From AP-15 sp963772295 (GTDB lineage Bacteria > Pseudomonadota > Alphaproteobacteria > ATCC43930 > CGMCC-115725), in contig CAVYWO010000017.1 in assembly GCA_963772295.1 (NCBI GenBank), forward strand, positions 372,001 to 436,000: DNA of 64,000 nt, read 5' to 3'. The notes below the pieces were generated by a model, which was not told the origin of the DNA, searched no databases, and saw only the letters and a list, made by a program, of their open reading frames with translations. How positions within the stretch are numbered: the first letter of the stretch is position 1; each line of letters begins with the position of its first letter. Positions 40,643 through 50,068 of this stretch are shown here, one piece after another. The position numbers and the translations under genes were made by a program.

Positions 40643-41788
40643 GTGCGTTATCTCATAACGTTCCTGCTCACCATTTTGGTTGCCTTCGGGTCGTACGCCG
40701 CTGCGGCGCGATGGAACCGGCAATTCTCGGCGGTCGGCGCCCGAAATGACGCTCCCGCGACGCGCGTCGCGGATCGATCAGGCCGGCGGATGCTGGTTCT
40801 CGCAATCAACCAGGGGTTTCCGAACGAAGCGCTCGCCAACCGCGATACGGCTGGTCTGCAGCGGGTGCTCGATGATGTGAAGGCATTCGAGAGGAGATTC
40901 GACACTTACGTTTTGCTGGCCAACTCCCTCGAAGGGCCTGCTCTTGACAATGCCCTGCGCCTGGTCGCCGCCAACAAGGTGAGCTTTGTTCTGGATGCCA
41001 TGTCCTCCGTTGCCATCACCAGAAATACAAGATTCCGGCCGGACGTGCCATACAATATATCATACGGCCAACTTATGTCGGTCGAACAATTAAGCGCTTA
41101 TAAACAGCGATATGGAAAGTATTTTGCCGGAATCAGAATAATGGAATTATTTTCGATGAATTTTACGATCCACAAAACCGAGTTCCACGGTGCGCATTGG
41201 GCCGAGCGTTGGCGCGAATTTTGGCCGCCCGGAGGAAATTACTTCCAGCCGTCGCTGGTGGAACCGTATATTCGCTGGGCGGCACAGCAAGGCATGTTTG
41301 TCGATTTTTCGGACCCATTCTGGTCCTTTGATCATAGATCACTCCAGAGCGACATCCAACAGCCGCAACATGAGGAACAACTGCGCTCGATGGTGGAACG
41401 CTATCGGAACGTCGTCATCGTGACATACGCCAACAACGAATTGGGCGGACGCTCGCGGCAAGCCAATTGGGTGCCGGCCTTCCGGAATTGGCTCGATTAT
41501 GGGGCCAGAGGATTTGGCTTGTCGGACCAAGACTGGCTCTGCGCCGTCCCCCAGTCATCTGCTGAAATGAATTGCCCCGTCGAAGAATTGATCGCATGGG
41601 CAAAAGCAGCCTATCGCCAGGGTGCCCTGATGGTGCAACTTGAACCGGTGTGGTACTGGTGGGAGTTTCCGCGTGGCAACATGCAGAACGATTACAATAC
41701 CTATCTTGTTGCCGAGAGACGCGGCCGGGCAAAACCCAATTTGGAAGCGTTTGCGCGCGCCTTCGATGTGCAATTGCCGAACAAGTGA
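40643..41788 (+). CDS. Secreted protein of unknown function, possibly a TIM-barrel glycosidase-like protein
   Basis: The protein has 381 residues from GTG 40643 (GGAGGG upstream), with an N-terminal signal or anchor (MRYLITFLLTILVAFGSYAA). The body alternates short beta strands and helices: SGRRMLVLAINQGFP, KVSFVLDAMSS, YFAGIRIMELFSMNF, GMFVDFSDPFWSF, VIVTYANNELGG, ARGFGLSDQDW, ALMVQLEPVWYWWEF. The spacing and the acidic/aromatic strand ends suggest a (beta/alpha)8 barrel of glycoside-hydrolase type, but I do not recognise the family. A truncated duplicate lies at 30526. Its neighbourhood suggests a role in glycan processing. Confidence 0.65.
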   Translation: MRYLITFLLTILVAFGSYAAAARWNRQFSAVGARNDAPATRVADRSGRRMLVLAINQGFPNEALANRDTAGLQRVLDDVKAFERRFDTYVLLANSLEGPALDNALRLVAANKVSFVLDAMSSVAITRNTRFRPDVPYNISYGQLMSVEQLSAYKQRYGKYFAGIRIMELFSMNFTIHKTEFHGAHWAERWREFWPPGGNYFQPSLVEPYIRWAAQQGMFVDFSDPFWSFDHRSLQSDIQQPQHEEQLRSMVERYRNVVIVTYANNELGGRSRQANWVPAFRNWLDYGARGFGLSDQDWLCAVPQSSAEMNCPVEELIAWAKAAYRQGALMVQLEPVWYWWEFPRGNMQNDYNTYLVAERRGRAKPNLEAFARAFDVQLPNK

Positions 41789-41845
41789 CGGCCGGGGCGC
41801 AGGCCGGCCGGCTGGGCGCGCGCCCGGAGCGGAAGGCGCATAAAA

Positions 41846-43054
41846 TCAAGCATTGCTCTCAACCTGCAGCATGCTCGCCCATCCGTCTACCCGGAGCGTA
41901 TCCGGAGTGGACCGGGCGAGCAAAGTCTCCGCCGCCTTGCGGAGTTGCTTGGACACCGCCGGAAAGCCGTACCTCGCCAAAACTTTGTCGACGGCACGCT
42001 GATATGCGCTGATTGGCATGTTCCCCCGATCAACCGGAAGCGGCGCCTCCGCCGCGCCCGCGAGTACCGGCCCGATCGAGCGCGCGACCTCGGCGATCGC
42101 CGCGGCCAATGCCGGCACTTCGCCCTGCGGCACGGTTCGTGACAAGCCGCGGGCCACCAGAGCCAGATTGCTCGATGCGTAGGTCACCGGCACACAGCCG
42201 AAGCGCAGCGCCTCGATCACCGGCTTACAAAAACCCTCATGGTAGGAAGGCAGAACCAGGATGTGGGCTCGAGGATATTCGGCATCGAGTTCGCTATCGC
42301 TGACGCCGCCGACAAAGGTGACGACGACGCCGAATCCGGCCTCCTGCGCAAATCTCTTCATCGCGTCGACGTAGTCGAGATGCGAGAACCGCATGTCGCC
42401 GACGATCCGTACCGCAAAGTCCAAGCCTTGGTTCCTTAAGATCACCGCAGCACGAAGCAAATCGAGAAGGCCCTTGGCGCGCACCAGGCGTCCCACGAAC
42501 AAGAGTTGGATCGTGCCCGTCTGCTTTTCGCACAGCCGGGCGCGGCGTTTCCCGTCTCCGACCGATAGCGGGACGAGCCGCATGCGCTCTTCCGGGACGA
42601 GCCCGCGGCTGAGCAGGTCCTGCCGATTGACGTCACTCACCGGCCATACCGCATCGGCGGCCGCCAAGTTGTAAAGTTGTGCGCTGGACCGCTCGAACTT
42701 GGCCCATTCCGGCCGCGGAAGCAGGTCGCGCGGCGTCAGATTATGGTAGCGTACCGCCTGCGGGGCCTGCCCGTTGCCTAGGAAAATCACATTGAATAAT
42801 TCATAAAAGATTCCGAAGTGATAGATTATCAACTCGCACGACAAGAAATATTGATTGAAAACTATCTCTGATGCATCGCTGATCTGCACCGCATCGATAT
42901 CAGCGAGCTCGTTATGATGAGTGAAAACCTTGGTATGAAAGCCAAAGTCTTCAGACAATGAGAGTGCATCGTCGCGAACCGCGGCTGAAATTGCGTCGTT
43001 TCTTACGCAAACGCCCGAGATTATGGCCACCTTTCGCAATGCGGTTTCGCCCAT
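41846..43054 (-). CDS. Glycosyltransferase family 4 protein
   Basis: A 402-residue GT-B enzyme. The C-terminal nucleotide-sugar domain shows IQLLFVGRLVRAKGLLDLL, FAVRIVGDM, VTFVGGVSD, ILVLPSYHEGFCKPVIEAL (the EX7E motif) and a closing CVPVTYASS. The N-terminal acceptor domain is divergent (KVAIISGVCVRNDAIS, YRYHNLTPRDLLPRP-like). GT4 enzymes build LPS, capsule or exopolysaccharide. It begins 15 bases after the stop of the fused GT2-GT4 gene and belongs to the same minus-strand operon. Confidence 0.85.
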   Translation of the reverse strand: MGETALRKVAIISGVCVRNDAISAAVRDDALSLSEDFGFHTKVFTHHNELADIDAVQISDASEIVFNQYFLSCELIIYHFGIFYELFNVIFLGNGQAPQAVRYHNLTPRDLLPRPEWAKFERSSAQLYNLAAADAVWPVSDVNRQDLLSRGLVPEERMRLVPLSVGDGKRRARLCEKQTGTIQLLFVGRLVRAKGLLDLLRAAVILRNQGLDFAVRIVGDMRFSHLDYVDAMKRFAQEAGFGVVVTFVGGVSDSELDAEYPRAHILVLPSYHEGFCKPVIEALRFGCVPVTYASSNLALVARGLSRTVPQGEVPALAAAIAEVARSIGPVLAGAAEAPLPVDRGNMPISAYQRAVDKVLARYGFPAVSKQLRKAAETLLARSTPDTLRVDGWASMLQVESNA

Positions 43055-43069
43055 CGCGCGTCGGCCCGC

Positions 43070-45706
43070 TCAGACGGCAGGCGCTCGCGAGGGGTGTGAT
43101 CTGTTCCGGACCCTCGTTGCAGAACTGCGCCTGCCGCCTCCGGGAGGCGCTGATCGGGTGGCAAAAGACGCCTGGTAAAAGATGACCTCCGCGCCGCGGG
43201 ATTTCTCGGCCCGCGGCCCGATGGGTTCGATCCTGATCGGCGCGGCGGGCACCTCATCGATCCTTATCGTGCAAAAACGCGGGGGATCGCAGTAAAGGTC
43301 CCACTCGCCGAGGATCATATCCCCGCTCGACACCCGTACGACCCCTGACCAATCATGCCGCCAGAAGGTCAGGTAGAGCGTGCCGCCCCGACCGGGGATC
43401 TCAAGGCCATCGCCCGCTGTCAGCATGATCCCGATCTCGTCGCCCCACAGGCGGATGCCAACGCGCGGCTCACCAACGAGCGCAATCTCCGATGCCGGAA
43501 TGAATGAGCGTTCGAAACCGGAAAGAAAACGCGCGAGGTCGCGCGCCATGCGGTCGCCGGAAAATCGCCGCTCGTACTCGCTGCGGGCCGCGCACCCCAG
43601 TCTCGCGCGCAATTCGCGGTCCGCGATCAGGCGGTCCAGCGTTTCGGCCAACGCCTCGATATCGCCCGGCTCTGTCAGAAGCCCGGTATTCCCGTCGTCA
43701 ACGATCTCCGCCATTCCGCCGGCGCGCGCCGCGACCACGGCCTTGCCGAAGGCAAAGCCTTCGATGACGGTGAGGCCGAAGGATTCGAAACGCGAGGGCA
43801 CCACCACGATGTCGGCCCGCGCGAGGAAGCCGCACAAATCTTGCGGCGGCACTTTCCCATGAAAATGAACGCGCTCCTCGCATCCGCGGGCGATCGGCCA
43901 ATCGGCGAAAACCTCGCGAAACGTCCTGTCCCGATCCCAGATGACCTTATCGTCGCCGACGATATCACAGTGTATCCCGTCGTGCCGGGCGAGCAACGTG
44001 GCGATCGCCGACAGCAACACGTCGATGCCCTTCCGGCGTTCGAGCCTGCCGACGAACAGGACGTAGACCCGACCGCTCTCGCGCGCATGCTGCGTCCGCG
44101 GCAGCACCGCTGGGTCGCGAATCCCGTGATGAATAATCCGTAAATTGGCGGCCTTGGCGGGAATATTGTAGCGAGACGTGACGGTGTCGGCGATTGCCTT
44201 ACTGTTCGCATGCACCCCATCCGCATTCACCATGATGTATTCTTCGAGGCCCAGCAGCGGTTGACCAAACTGCCGCATGTAGGCCTGGTCCTTCAAAAAA
44301 AATTCATGCGTCTGCAGCCAGATGTCGAGGGTGGTGTGCAGACTCACCACATTTGGAAGATTGCCGTCGATAGCAAGGGCGATCCCCTCGACATCCCATA
44401 TCGGCGATTCGACGGCGGTAATCGACCGGCAGCGTGCAATTCGAAAGAGCTCCTCGCGCATTGTTCCCGAGTAGTTCCAGATGTGATCGGGGATGGCAAA
44501 TCCGTCGGCTCGCCTCGGCTCCATAGGTTTGACCTTGAGACGGTGCACCCAGACCTCGTCTTCAAAATCGATTATATTGTCGCCTTCGGTCAGGACATGC
44601 ACGTGATGTCCGAGTTTCGCCAACTCAATGGCGGCGCTCTCCGTATAGGTGCCGATGCCCCCGATCCGCGCCGGCGGGTATTCCTTCGAGAGAAAGCAAA
44701 ATACTTTGCGCCCGTCGGCGGGTAACTTGCGGGGGAATGGCAGAAATGGTGCGTACCACGAGCAGGCCCTCGCGGCGCCCAGCAAGCGTCGCCGCCGGCT
44801 GAGACCCCTTGCCAATCCCCGTTCCCAGGCGCGATCGATATCCTGCCAAAATTGGCTGACGTCCTCGGCCGAAAGACGACCGGCATTGGCGTGCGTCGTC
44901 ACGTCTTGGGCATGCCGGGCGACAAATCGGCAGGCATCGGCGACGACCTCGTTCATGCCATGATGCCCATGATTATTAACAATAGAGAAATAGATTTTAT
45001 TTTTTACAACTGGAAATCGATTCTGGATGACACGGTGCCGGTTGCGAAGATCGCTTGGCAGCATTTTGTGATGGACAAACCCGTTCGACAGCTGACGGAG
45101 TTGATAGCCGGCATCCAACAATCGACAACAAATGTCCGTTTCGTCAAGGTAGTATTCAAATTCCTCGTCGAACCCTCCGATCTCCAACAGCGCCCTCCGG
45201 CGGAACGATGCATTCGTGCCTTGCAGGTACGGAAATTTGTCGGACAGAGGGAAGTTGAATTCTTCGGCCGGCGCGGCGAGGTCCCATTCGGCGTTGCCGA
45301 GGCGATCGGCAACCGCATATCCATACTGGAAGCGACGACCGGTGTAATCGTAGACCCTGCCGCCGCTGCCCCCGACCTTACCCCCGTCATAGCCCCGCTC
45401 GAGATCGCGCAGCCATTCGGCCTCGGGAAACGCATCGTCGTCGATAAAGACGACATATTCCCCGGCCGCCATGGCAATGCCGATGTTTCGGGACATCGAG
45501 AGGTTGCGTTCGGGACAATGTCCGATCTTTGCGCGCCCGACATAGGTCTCCAGCAGCTCCTTTGTCCCGTCGTTCGTCGGCCCAAACACGACGCAGACTT
45601 CGAACGATGGATAGTCGATGAACCGAAAACTGCGTAACGTTTTCTCGAGACCATCGCGCCGCCCGTCGGTATTTACCACGATCGAGAAGGGTGCGCCGGC
45701 GGTCAT
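43070..45706 (-). CDS. Two-domain glycosyltransferase (GT2-GT4 fusion)
   Basis: An 878-residue protein with two transferase units. Residues about 1-260 are GT2: FSIVVNTDGRRDGLEKTLRS, metal-binding VVFIDDDAFPEAEW, and GTNASFRRRALLEIGGFDE. Residues about 335-740 are GT4: FCFLSKEYPPARIGGIGTYT, VLFVGRLERRKGIDVLL, DIVVVPSRFESFGLTVIEGF. The last 140 residues form a beta-rich tail ending in a basic low-complexity segment. It would add two sugars in succession. ATG 45706 follows AGGTCC and overlaps the stop of the preceding gene (ATGA). Confidence 0.88.
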   Translation of the reverse strand: MTAGAPFSIVVNTDGRRDGLEKTLRSFRFIDYPSFEVCVVFGPTNDGTKELLETYVGRAKIGHCPERNLSMSRNIGIAMAAGEYVVFIDDDAFPEAEWLRDLERGYDGGKVGGSGGRVYDYTGRRFQYGYAVADRLGNAEWDLAAPAEEFNFPLSDKFPYLQGTNASFRRRALLEIGGFDEEFEYYLDETDICCRLLDAGYQLRQLSNGFVHHKMLPSDLRNRHRVIQNRFPVVKNKIYFSIVNNHGHHGMNEVVADACRFVARHAQDVTTHANAGRLSAEDVSQFWQDIDRAWERGLARGLSRRRRLLGAARACSWYAPFLPFPRKLPADGRKVFCFLSKEYPPARIGGIGTYTESAAIELAKLGHHVHVLTEGDNIIDFEDEVWVHRLKVKPMEPRRADGFAIPDHIWNYSGTMREELFRIARCRSITAVESPIWDVEGIALAIDGNLPNVVSLHTTLDIWLQTHEFFLKDQAYMRQFGQPLLGLEEYIMVNADGVHANSKAIADTVTSRYNIPAKAANLRIIHHGIRDPAVLPRTQHARESGRVYVLFVGRLERRKGIDVLLSAIATLLARHDGIHCDIVGDDKVIWDRDRTFREVFADWPIARGCEERVHFHGKVPPQDLCGFLARADIVVVPSRFESFGLTVIEGFAFGKAVVAARAGGMAEIVDDGNTGLLTEPGDIEALAETLDRLIADRELRARLGCAARSEYERRFSGDRMARDLARFLSGFERSFIPASEIALVGEPRVGIRLWGDEIGIMLTAGDGLEIPGRGGTLYLTFWRHDWSGVVRVSSGDMILGEWDLYCDPPRFCTIRIDEVPAAPIRIEPIGPRAEKSRGAEVIFYQASFATRSAPPGGGRRSSATRVRNRSHPSRAPAV

Positions 45707-46488
45707 TTCTCGGGACCTTTCCGGCGCGGGTTCGGTTTCGCCGCCTGCGGCATTTTGCCGGCGGAACCGTCCGGATCGAGCTTTTTCGCAATGACGTCGT
45801 GAGCCTGCCATAGCGCCTGAACCTCGTAGGTCAGCTTTTGCAGAGCCATGGCGACCTGCCCATCCTCCGTGCCGAGGGTGTTTTTCGCCCTCCCGACGAT
45901 GCTGGCCGCCGCATTGGCCGCCGAAATCGCGTTCAGCAGCCTTGGCAGCTGCGAGCGAAACGTGTTGATATCGCTGCGGATCGAGGCGAAAGCTCCTTCG
46001 ATCGCGCCGAGACGCTCAAGGGCGTCCGCCGCCGGCGCGTCGCCAAAGACCACCAAGTGCTCGTACGCATCTCCGCCTCTGTCAGCAAACCAATACCTGA
46101 ATTCCCTGACGAAATCTATATTCAACACATAGAAGACACCCATTGTTATTGGCCCACGCGGTATTGACATCTGGACGGGGATCCATGTCTTTGGTGTGAG
46201 CGCCGTCGGCTGAGAAAAGAGACGGGTCTCGAAAATCGTTTGTTGTTTATCTGCGGAATAAAGTCGGGCACCCAAATTAACCATGCCGCGGGTCTCGGGG
46301 GCGATCATTACTTGTTTATCGTCCAAATGCCTGACGGAACACTGTAACGTGGCGAACTCATTTTTGATGGGTACCGGCCGACCAAGATCCTGCAAGACTT
46401 GGATTTGAAACGAGAATACGCGGTCTCGGTTCTTCTCCAATGATGTAATGGCTCGGCTCGGCTTGGCGACGACAGGTCGTGCCATCAT
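45703..46488 (-). CDS. Glycan-island protein of unknown function with coiled C-terminal half
   Basis: A 261-residue protein. The N-terminal part is beta-rich (VFSFQIQVLQDL, FATLQCSVRHLDD, WIPVQMSIPRGPITMGVFYV, NIDFVREFRYWFADRGGD) and recalls the carbohydrate-binding modules attached to Wzt-type or GT proteins. The second half is helical (FASIRSDINTFRSQLPRLLN, AMALQKLTYEVQALWQAHD) and ends Lys/Pro-rich. I do not recognise the family. Its stop overlaps the start of the GT2-GT4 gene by four bases, so the two are translationally coupled and probably cooperate. Confidence 0.7.
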   Translation of the reverse strand: MMARPVVAKPSRAITSLEKNRDRVFSFQIQVLQDLGRPVPIKNEFATLQCSVRHLDDKQVMIAPETRGMVNLGARLYSADKQQTIFETRLFSQPTALTPKTWIPVQMSIPRGPITMGVFYVLNIDFVREFRYWFADRGGDAYEHLVVFGDAPAADALERLGAIEGAFASIRSDINTFRSQLPRLLNAISAANAAASIVGRAKNTLGTEDGQVAMALQKLTYEVQALWQAHDVIAKKLDPDGSAGKMPQAAKPNPRRKGPEK

Positions 46489-46776
46489 AGGTGCTCCGCT
46501 ACGATATCCGAATAGTTATAGATCGAGTTGCGTCGGAAACGGAAGGATTATCCGGCCGCGGTCAGGACACCCGTTTCCCGGCGGGCCGCGGCGGCCGCTC
46601 GATGGGCTGTTTGCCGAGGGCGGGCCGAGGTCCCCGACAGCGATTTTGTGCGGACCGCAGCCGCTGGCGGCACCGGCCGAACCCCTGGACAGCGCATCGG
46701 TTGATCGGGTACAAGGAAGGCGTAGAAATTGCAATCAAATCAGCAAGCCCCACATACCCGATACGGCGAGCGCAGG

Positions 46777-47493
46777 ATGGGCTTTTTTGATTTCCTGTCG
46801 ACGGTAGACAAGAGCAAATATGGACCCGGTATTATCAACCGGATGAATTTGAGACGCCAGTTCATCATCGAGCCGTTCATCGACAACATCCGCGGTGCAC
46901 GGGTGTTGGACCTCGCTTCTCACGACGGGCGCTGGTGCTACGCATTTGCCGGCGCCGGCGCGAGGGAAGTCGTCGGGATCGAAGGGCGTCAGGCACTGGT
47001 CGCGCAATTTGCCGCTTACCCGGACACCCCATTCAAAGCCAGAGTTCGGTTAAGGGTGGGCGAGATCTTCGCCGCCACCGAAGAACTCAATGCCCGCAGC
47101 GAACGATTTGACGTCGTCGCCGTCCTCGGCATCTATTACCACATCATGGACCATTTCCGGCTGCTCCGCCTTATTAAAAAGCTTGTCCCAAAATTGATCG
47201 TAATAGATGGCTTGTTCATCACCGATCCCCGGTCTGTGATTTTGGTTCGGCTCGAAGACACCACCTCGCTTGACCTGAATGCGATTGAACAGTTCGAAGG
47301 TCAGCGCATGGCAGCCATCGGTGTGCCATCGCAGATGGCGCTTGAGAATCTGGCTGCGGCTCTTGAATATTCTGTTCAATGGCTGGATTGGAGCACCGTA
47401 CCCACCGCCAGCCGTTCCGGTTTGGAGGATTATTTCCGGACCGATAGGGAACGGCGTTTCACTTGTGCGTTGTGGCCGCAACAACGGGGTTAG
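46777..47493 (+). CDS. SAM-dependent methyltransferase
   Basis: A 238-residue class I methyltransferase. Motif I is ARVLDLASHDGRWCYAFAG with ARGVEGRQ-type motif II (EVVGIEGRQALV); the block RFDVVAVLGIYYHIMDHFRL follows. The form resembles FkbM/Methyltransf_23 proteins in glycan clusters. ATG 46777 gives the compact domain; TTG 46729 would add 16 residues. The gene is divergent from the unknown-function gene at 46488 and is followed after 48 bases by a sulfotransferase, so methylation and sulfation may target the same glycan. Confidence 0.8.
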   Translation: MGFFDFLSTVDKSKYGPGIINRMNLRRQFIIEPFIDNIRGARVLDLASHDGRWCYAFAGAGAREVVGIEGRQALVAQFAAYPDTPFKARVRLRVGEIFAATEELNARSERFDVVAVLGIYYHIMDHFRLLRLIKKLVPKLIVIDGLFITDPRSVILVRLEDTTSLDLNAIEQFEGQRMAAIGVPSQMALENLAAALEYSVQWLDWSTVPTASRSGLEDYFRTDRERRFTCALWPQQRG

Positions 47494-47541
47494 CGCTGCG
47501 ATGCGAGCTCGGGTAAGGAACCGTCGGCGGGCCCTGACGAA

Positions 47542-48240
47542 ATGTTGATTGCGCCGAACGCCAAAATTCTATTCATCCATGTCAACAAAGTTGCCGGTAA
47601 ATCGATAACCGAATATCTGGCAACGGTCGTTGATGACGCTGATGTTGTGACCGTCTCAGGAAAGGATCGCGGCTTCAGGATCGCCGGTCGGTTTTATACG
47701 GGAATTGGCGAACATGCAAAAGCGCATCAGCTGCGACAGGTATTGCCGCAATATAACGATTACCTTTCGTTTTGCTTCGCGCGAAACCCGTGGGATCGGG
47801 CCACGTCGTGGTACGAATATCTCCGCCGCGGCCTCGGACTGCCCTATCTACGGCCCCCGTGGGCGGCGGAGCTGGACGAGGCAGCCCGCAGAATAGCCGA
47901 GGGTCGCGTCGGAATGCCGGAGATGAGTTGGGCGGCTATGAAGCCCTTTGCTGAATTCATTCGTGTCCCGTATATTCGACGACGCTTTGCCGATCATTCC
48001 TTCGTCTCTTATGCCTATGACGGCGGAACACAAATAGTAAAATTTATCGGCCGATTTGAAAATTTAGAAGCGGACTTTACCGAAGCGTGTCGCCTCGCGG
48101 GAATAGCCGCCGGGCGGCTGCCGATTGTAAACAGCTCCAAAAAACGTCCTTATCAGAGTTACTATTCGTCCGCCGATGTACAAGTGATCGCCGATGTGTG
48201 GGGCCAAGACGCCGAACTTATGGGCTACAACTATGAATGA
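47542..48240 (+). CDS. Sulfotransferase family 2-like protein
   Basis: A 232-residue PAPS-dependent sulfotransferase-like enzyme. The 5'-phosphosulfate loop reads ILFIHVNKVAGKSITEYLA (family IHIPKTAGTS), and the 3'-phosphate segment is LSFCFARNPWDRATSWYEYL (family VRNPWDR). IVKFIGRFENLEADF follows, and the C-terminus reads SYYSSADVQVIADVW (family YYT..... VAEIYARD). These enzymes sulfate sugars. AT-richer than the housekeeping genes. Probably co-transcribed with the methyltransferase upstream. Confidence 0.82.
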   Translation: MLIAPNAKILFIHVNKVAGKSITEYLATVVDDADVVTVSGKDRGFRIAGRFYTGIGEHAKAHQLRQVLPQYNDYLSFCFARNPWDRATSWYEYLRRGLGLPYLRPPWAAELDEAARRIAEGRVGMPEMSWAAMKPFAEFIRVPYIRRRFADHSFVSYAYDGGTQIVKFIGRFENLEADFTEACRLAGIAAGRLPIVNSSKKRPYQSYYSSADVQVIADVWGQDAELMGYNYE

Positions 48241-48364
48241 GGATCGCCCCCGTTCCCGGAAGTCACTGCCCTTTGGACTTTTGGACGAGCCGGCGCCCCG
48301 GTTGACCGGTCGCGATAAGGGCGCCTCGGCGCGGCGCGCAAGCTCGGATCGGCGCCGCGCCTCC

Positions 48365-50002
48365 TCACGGGAAGCGCGAGACGTCGACCGCCTTCTCGGT
48401 GAGGAATTCGAGCAAAGCCGGGGTGCCTTCGCGGGTCTTTTCGATACCGCGCCGGATCGCCGGCCCGATTTGCTCGGGCTCGCTGACGCGCTCGCCGTAG
48501 CCGCCGAGGGCCCTGGCGAAATCGGCGTAATTGCCGCTGATGTCGGTCGAACGGTATTTCTCGGTCGCGACCGGCATGACCTTCAGCTCGATCGCCATCG
48601 AGAAATTGTTCAAAAGGATCGACAGAATTGGGAGCCGCTCGCGCACCGCCGTCTCGAAATCCATGCCGGTAAAACCGATCGCGGCATCGCCCCAGACGTT
48701 GATGCAGAGCTTCTCGGGTTTCGCCAGCTTGGCGCCCATCGCGAGGCCAAGCCCATAGCCGAGCTGCGTCGTCTTGCCCCAGCCGAGATAGCCAAGCGGC
48801 GCCTCGCTGACCCAGAACGGCGACAGCTGGTCGCGCGGGCTGCCGGCGTCGTGGGTGATGATCGTGTTTTTGACGTCGACCGTGTGCAGCAATTCCCAGA
48901 TCACCCGATAGGGCGAGAGCGGCTTCGTGTCCTGGGTCAGGCGCGGCATCCACTGCGCCAGCCACTCTTCCTTGAGCCCGCGGATCTCGCGTGCGACCGC
49001 CGGCAGCCGATCGCGGGTCTGGCCGTTGAGCCGGTCCTTCACCTCGACGAGGAGCCCGTCGAGAATGAGCCCGGCATCGCCGAGCGCGGCCAGTTCGACC
49101 GGCACGTCCTTGTTGATGTCGCCGGGGTCGAGGGTGGCATGGGCGATGCGTTTGCCCTTCGGCATCGGCGTGGCGAAGCTCGACCGGGTGAAGCTGCAGC
49201 CGATGCCGAACACCAGATCGGCCTTTTGCAGAAAGGTGTAGAGCTGCTTCGAGATGCCGATCCCGCCCGAGCCCAGGGCCAGAGGATGCGCCTCGGGGAA
49301 GGCGCTCTTGCCCGGCAGCGTGGTCATCACCGGCGCCTCCAGCAATTCGGCCAATTGCTGCAATTGCGGCCAGGCCTTGGCGTAGTGCACGCCCTGCCCG
49401 GCGCAGAGCACCGGCCGCTCGGCGGCGACGAGCGCCGCGGCGATTTCGGCCACCGCGCGCGGATCGGGGCCGCTTTTGAGCCGCGGCGCCTTCTGGTACT
49501 CGATCGGTCCGGGGAATTCCTCGCGCAAGAGGTCGGACGGGAACTCGATCAGGACCGGCCCCGGCCGCCCGTTCTTGACCTGGGTGAAGGCGCGGCGCAG
49601 GGCCTCGGTCGTCGCCTCCGGCAGCGTCACCTGCTCGATCCACTTGGTGACGTGCCGGAAATTGAGCGCGGCGCTAAAGTTGGGCCGGACCTGGTTGACG
49701 GTGCGGGCATAGCCCGCCGGGAGCACGACGACCGGGCAGGAATTGCCCCAGGACTGGGCGACGCCGCCAAAGGCGTTCTCGGTGCCGGGACCGTGCTGCA
49801 TCGCGAAGACCCCGATCCGCTCGCCCGAACTCACCTTGGCGATCGCGTCGCACATATGCAGCCCGATCCGCTCCTGGCGGACCATGATGGTGCGGATGTC
49901 GGCCTCGGCCGCGGCTTCGATGATCGGATTGACCGGATAGCCGATCAGAAAATCGATGCCTTCGCGCTTCAGAACCTCGGCGACGGCGTTGGCGACCTTC
50001 AT
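48365..50002 (-). CDS. Thiamine diphosphate-dependent enzyme (acetolactate synthase-like)
   Basis: A 545-residue protein with the three-domain ThDP fold. The N-terminal pyrimidine domain has the catalytic Glu in MVRQERIGLHMCDAIAK. The middle domain is AAALVAAERPVLCAGQGVHY. The C-terminal pyrophosphate domain has NVWGDAAIGFTGMDFETAV with LLNN (GDxxX..NN metal motif). It resembles acetolactate synthase, benzoylformate decarboxylase and oxalyl-CoA decarboxylase relatives annotated only as thiamine pyrophosphate-requiring proteins. The start at 50002 follows GAGGAG. It stands alone; no partner small subunit is seen, so a decarboxylase or lyase role is likelier than branched-chain amino acid synthesis. 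Confidence 0.85.
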   Translation of the reverse strand: MKVANAVAEVLKREGIDFLIGYPVNPIIEAAAEADIRTIMVRQERIGLHMCDAIAKVSSGERIGVFAMQHGPGTENAFGGVAQSWGNSCPVVVLPAGYARTVNQVRPNFSAALNFRHVTKWIEQVTLPEATTEALRRAFTQVKNGRPGPVLIEFPSDLLREEFPGPIEYQKAPRLKSGPDPRAVAEIAAALVAAERPVLCAGQGVHYAKAWPQLQQLAELLEAPVMTTLPGKSAFPEAHPLALGSGGIGISKQLYTFLQKADLVFGIGCSFTRSSFATPMPKGKRIAHATLDPGDINKDVPVELAALGDAGLILDGLLVEVKDRLNGQTRDRLPAVAREIRGLKEEWLAQWMPRLTQDTKPLSPYRVIWELLHTVDVKNTIITHDAGSPRDQLSPFWVSEAPLGYLGWGKTTQLGYGLGLAMGAKLAKPEKLCINVWGDAAIGFTGMDFETAVRERLPILSILLNNFSMAIELKVMPVATEKYRSTDISGNYADFARALGGYGERVSEPEQIGPAIRRGIEKTREGTPALLEFLTEKAVDVSRFP

Positions 50003-50068
50003 GGCGATGCTCCTCGGGCTGGCCTCTCGGCCCATTGTGGCACAACCGATACTGCGTAGGCGAATGCT

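Noticed and set aside
48194..50059. 621-codon open frame on the plus strand
   Set aside because: Antisense to the ThDP enzyme; no recognisable domain.
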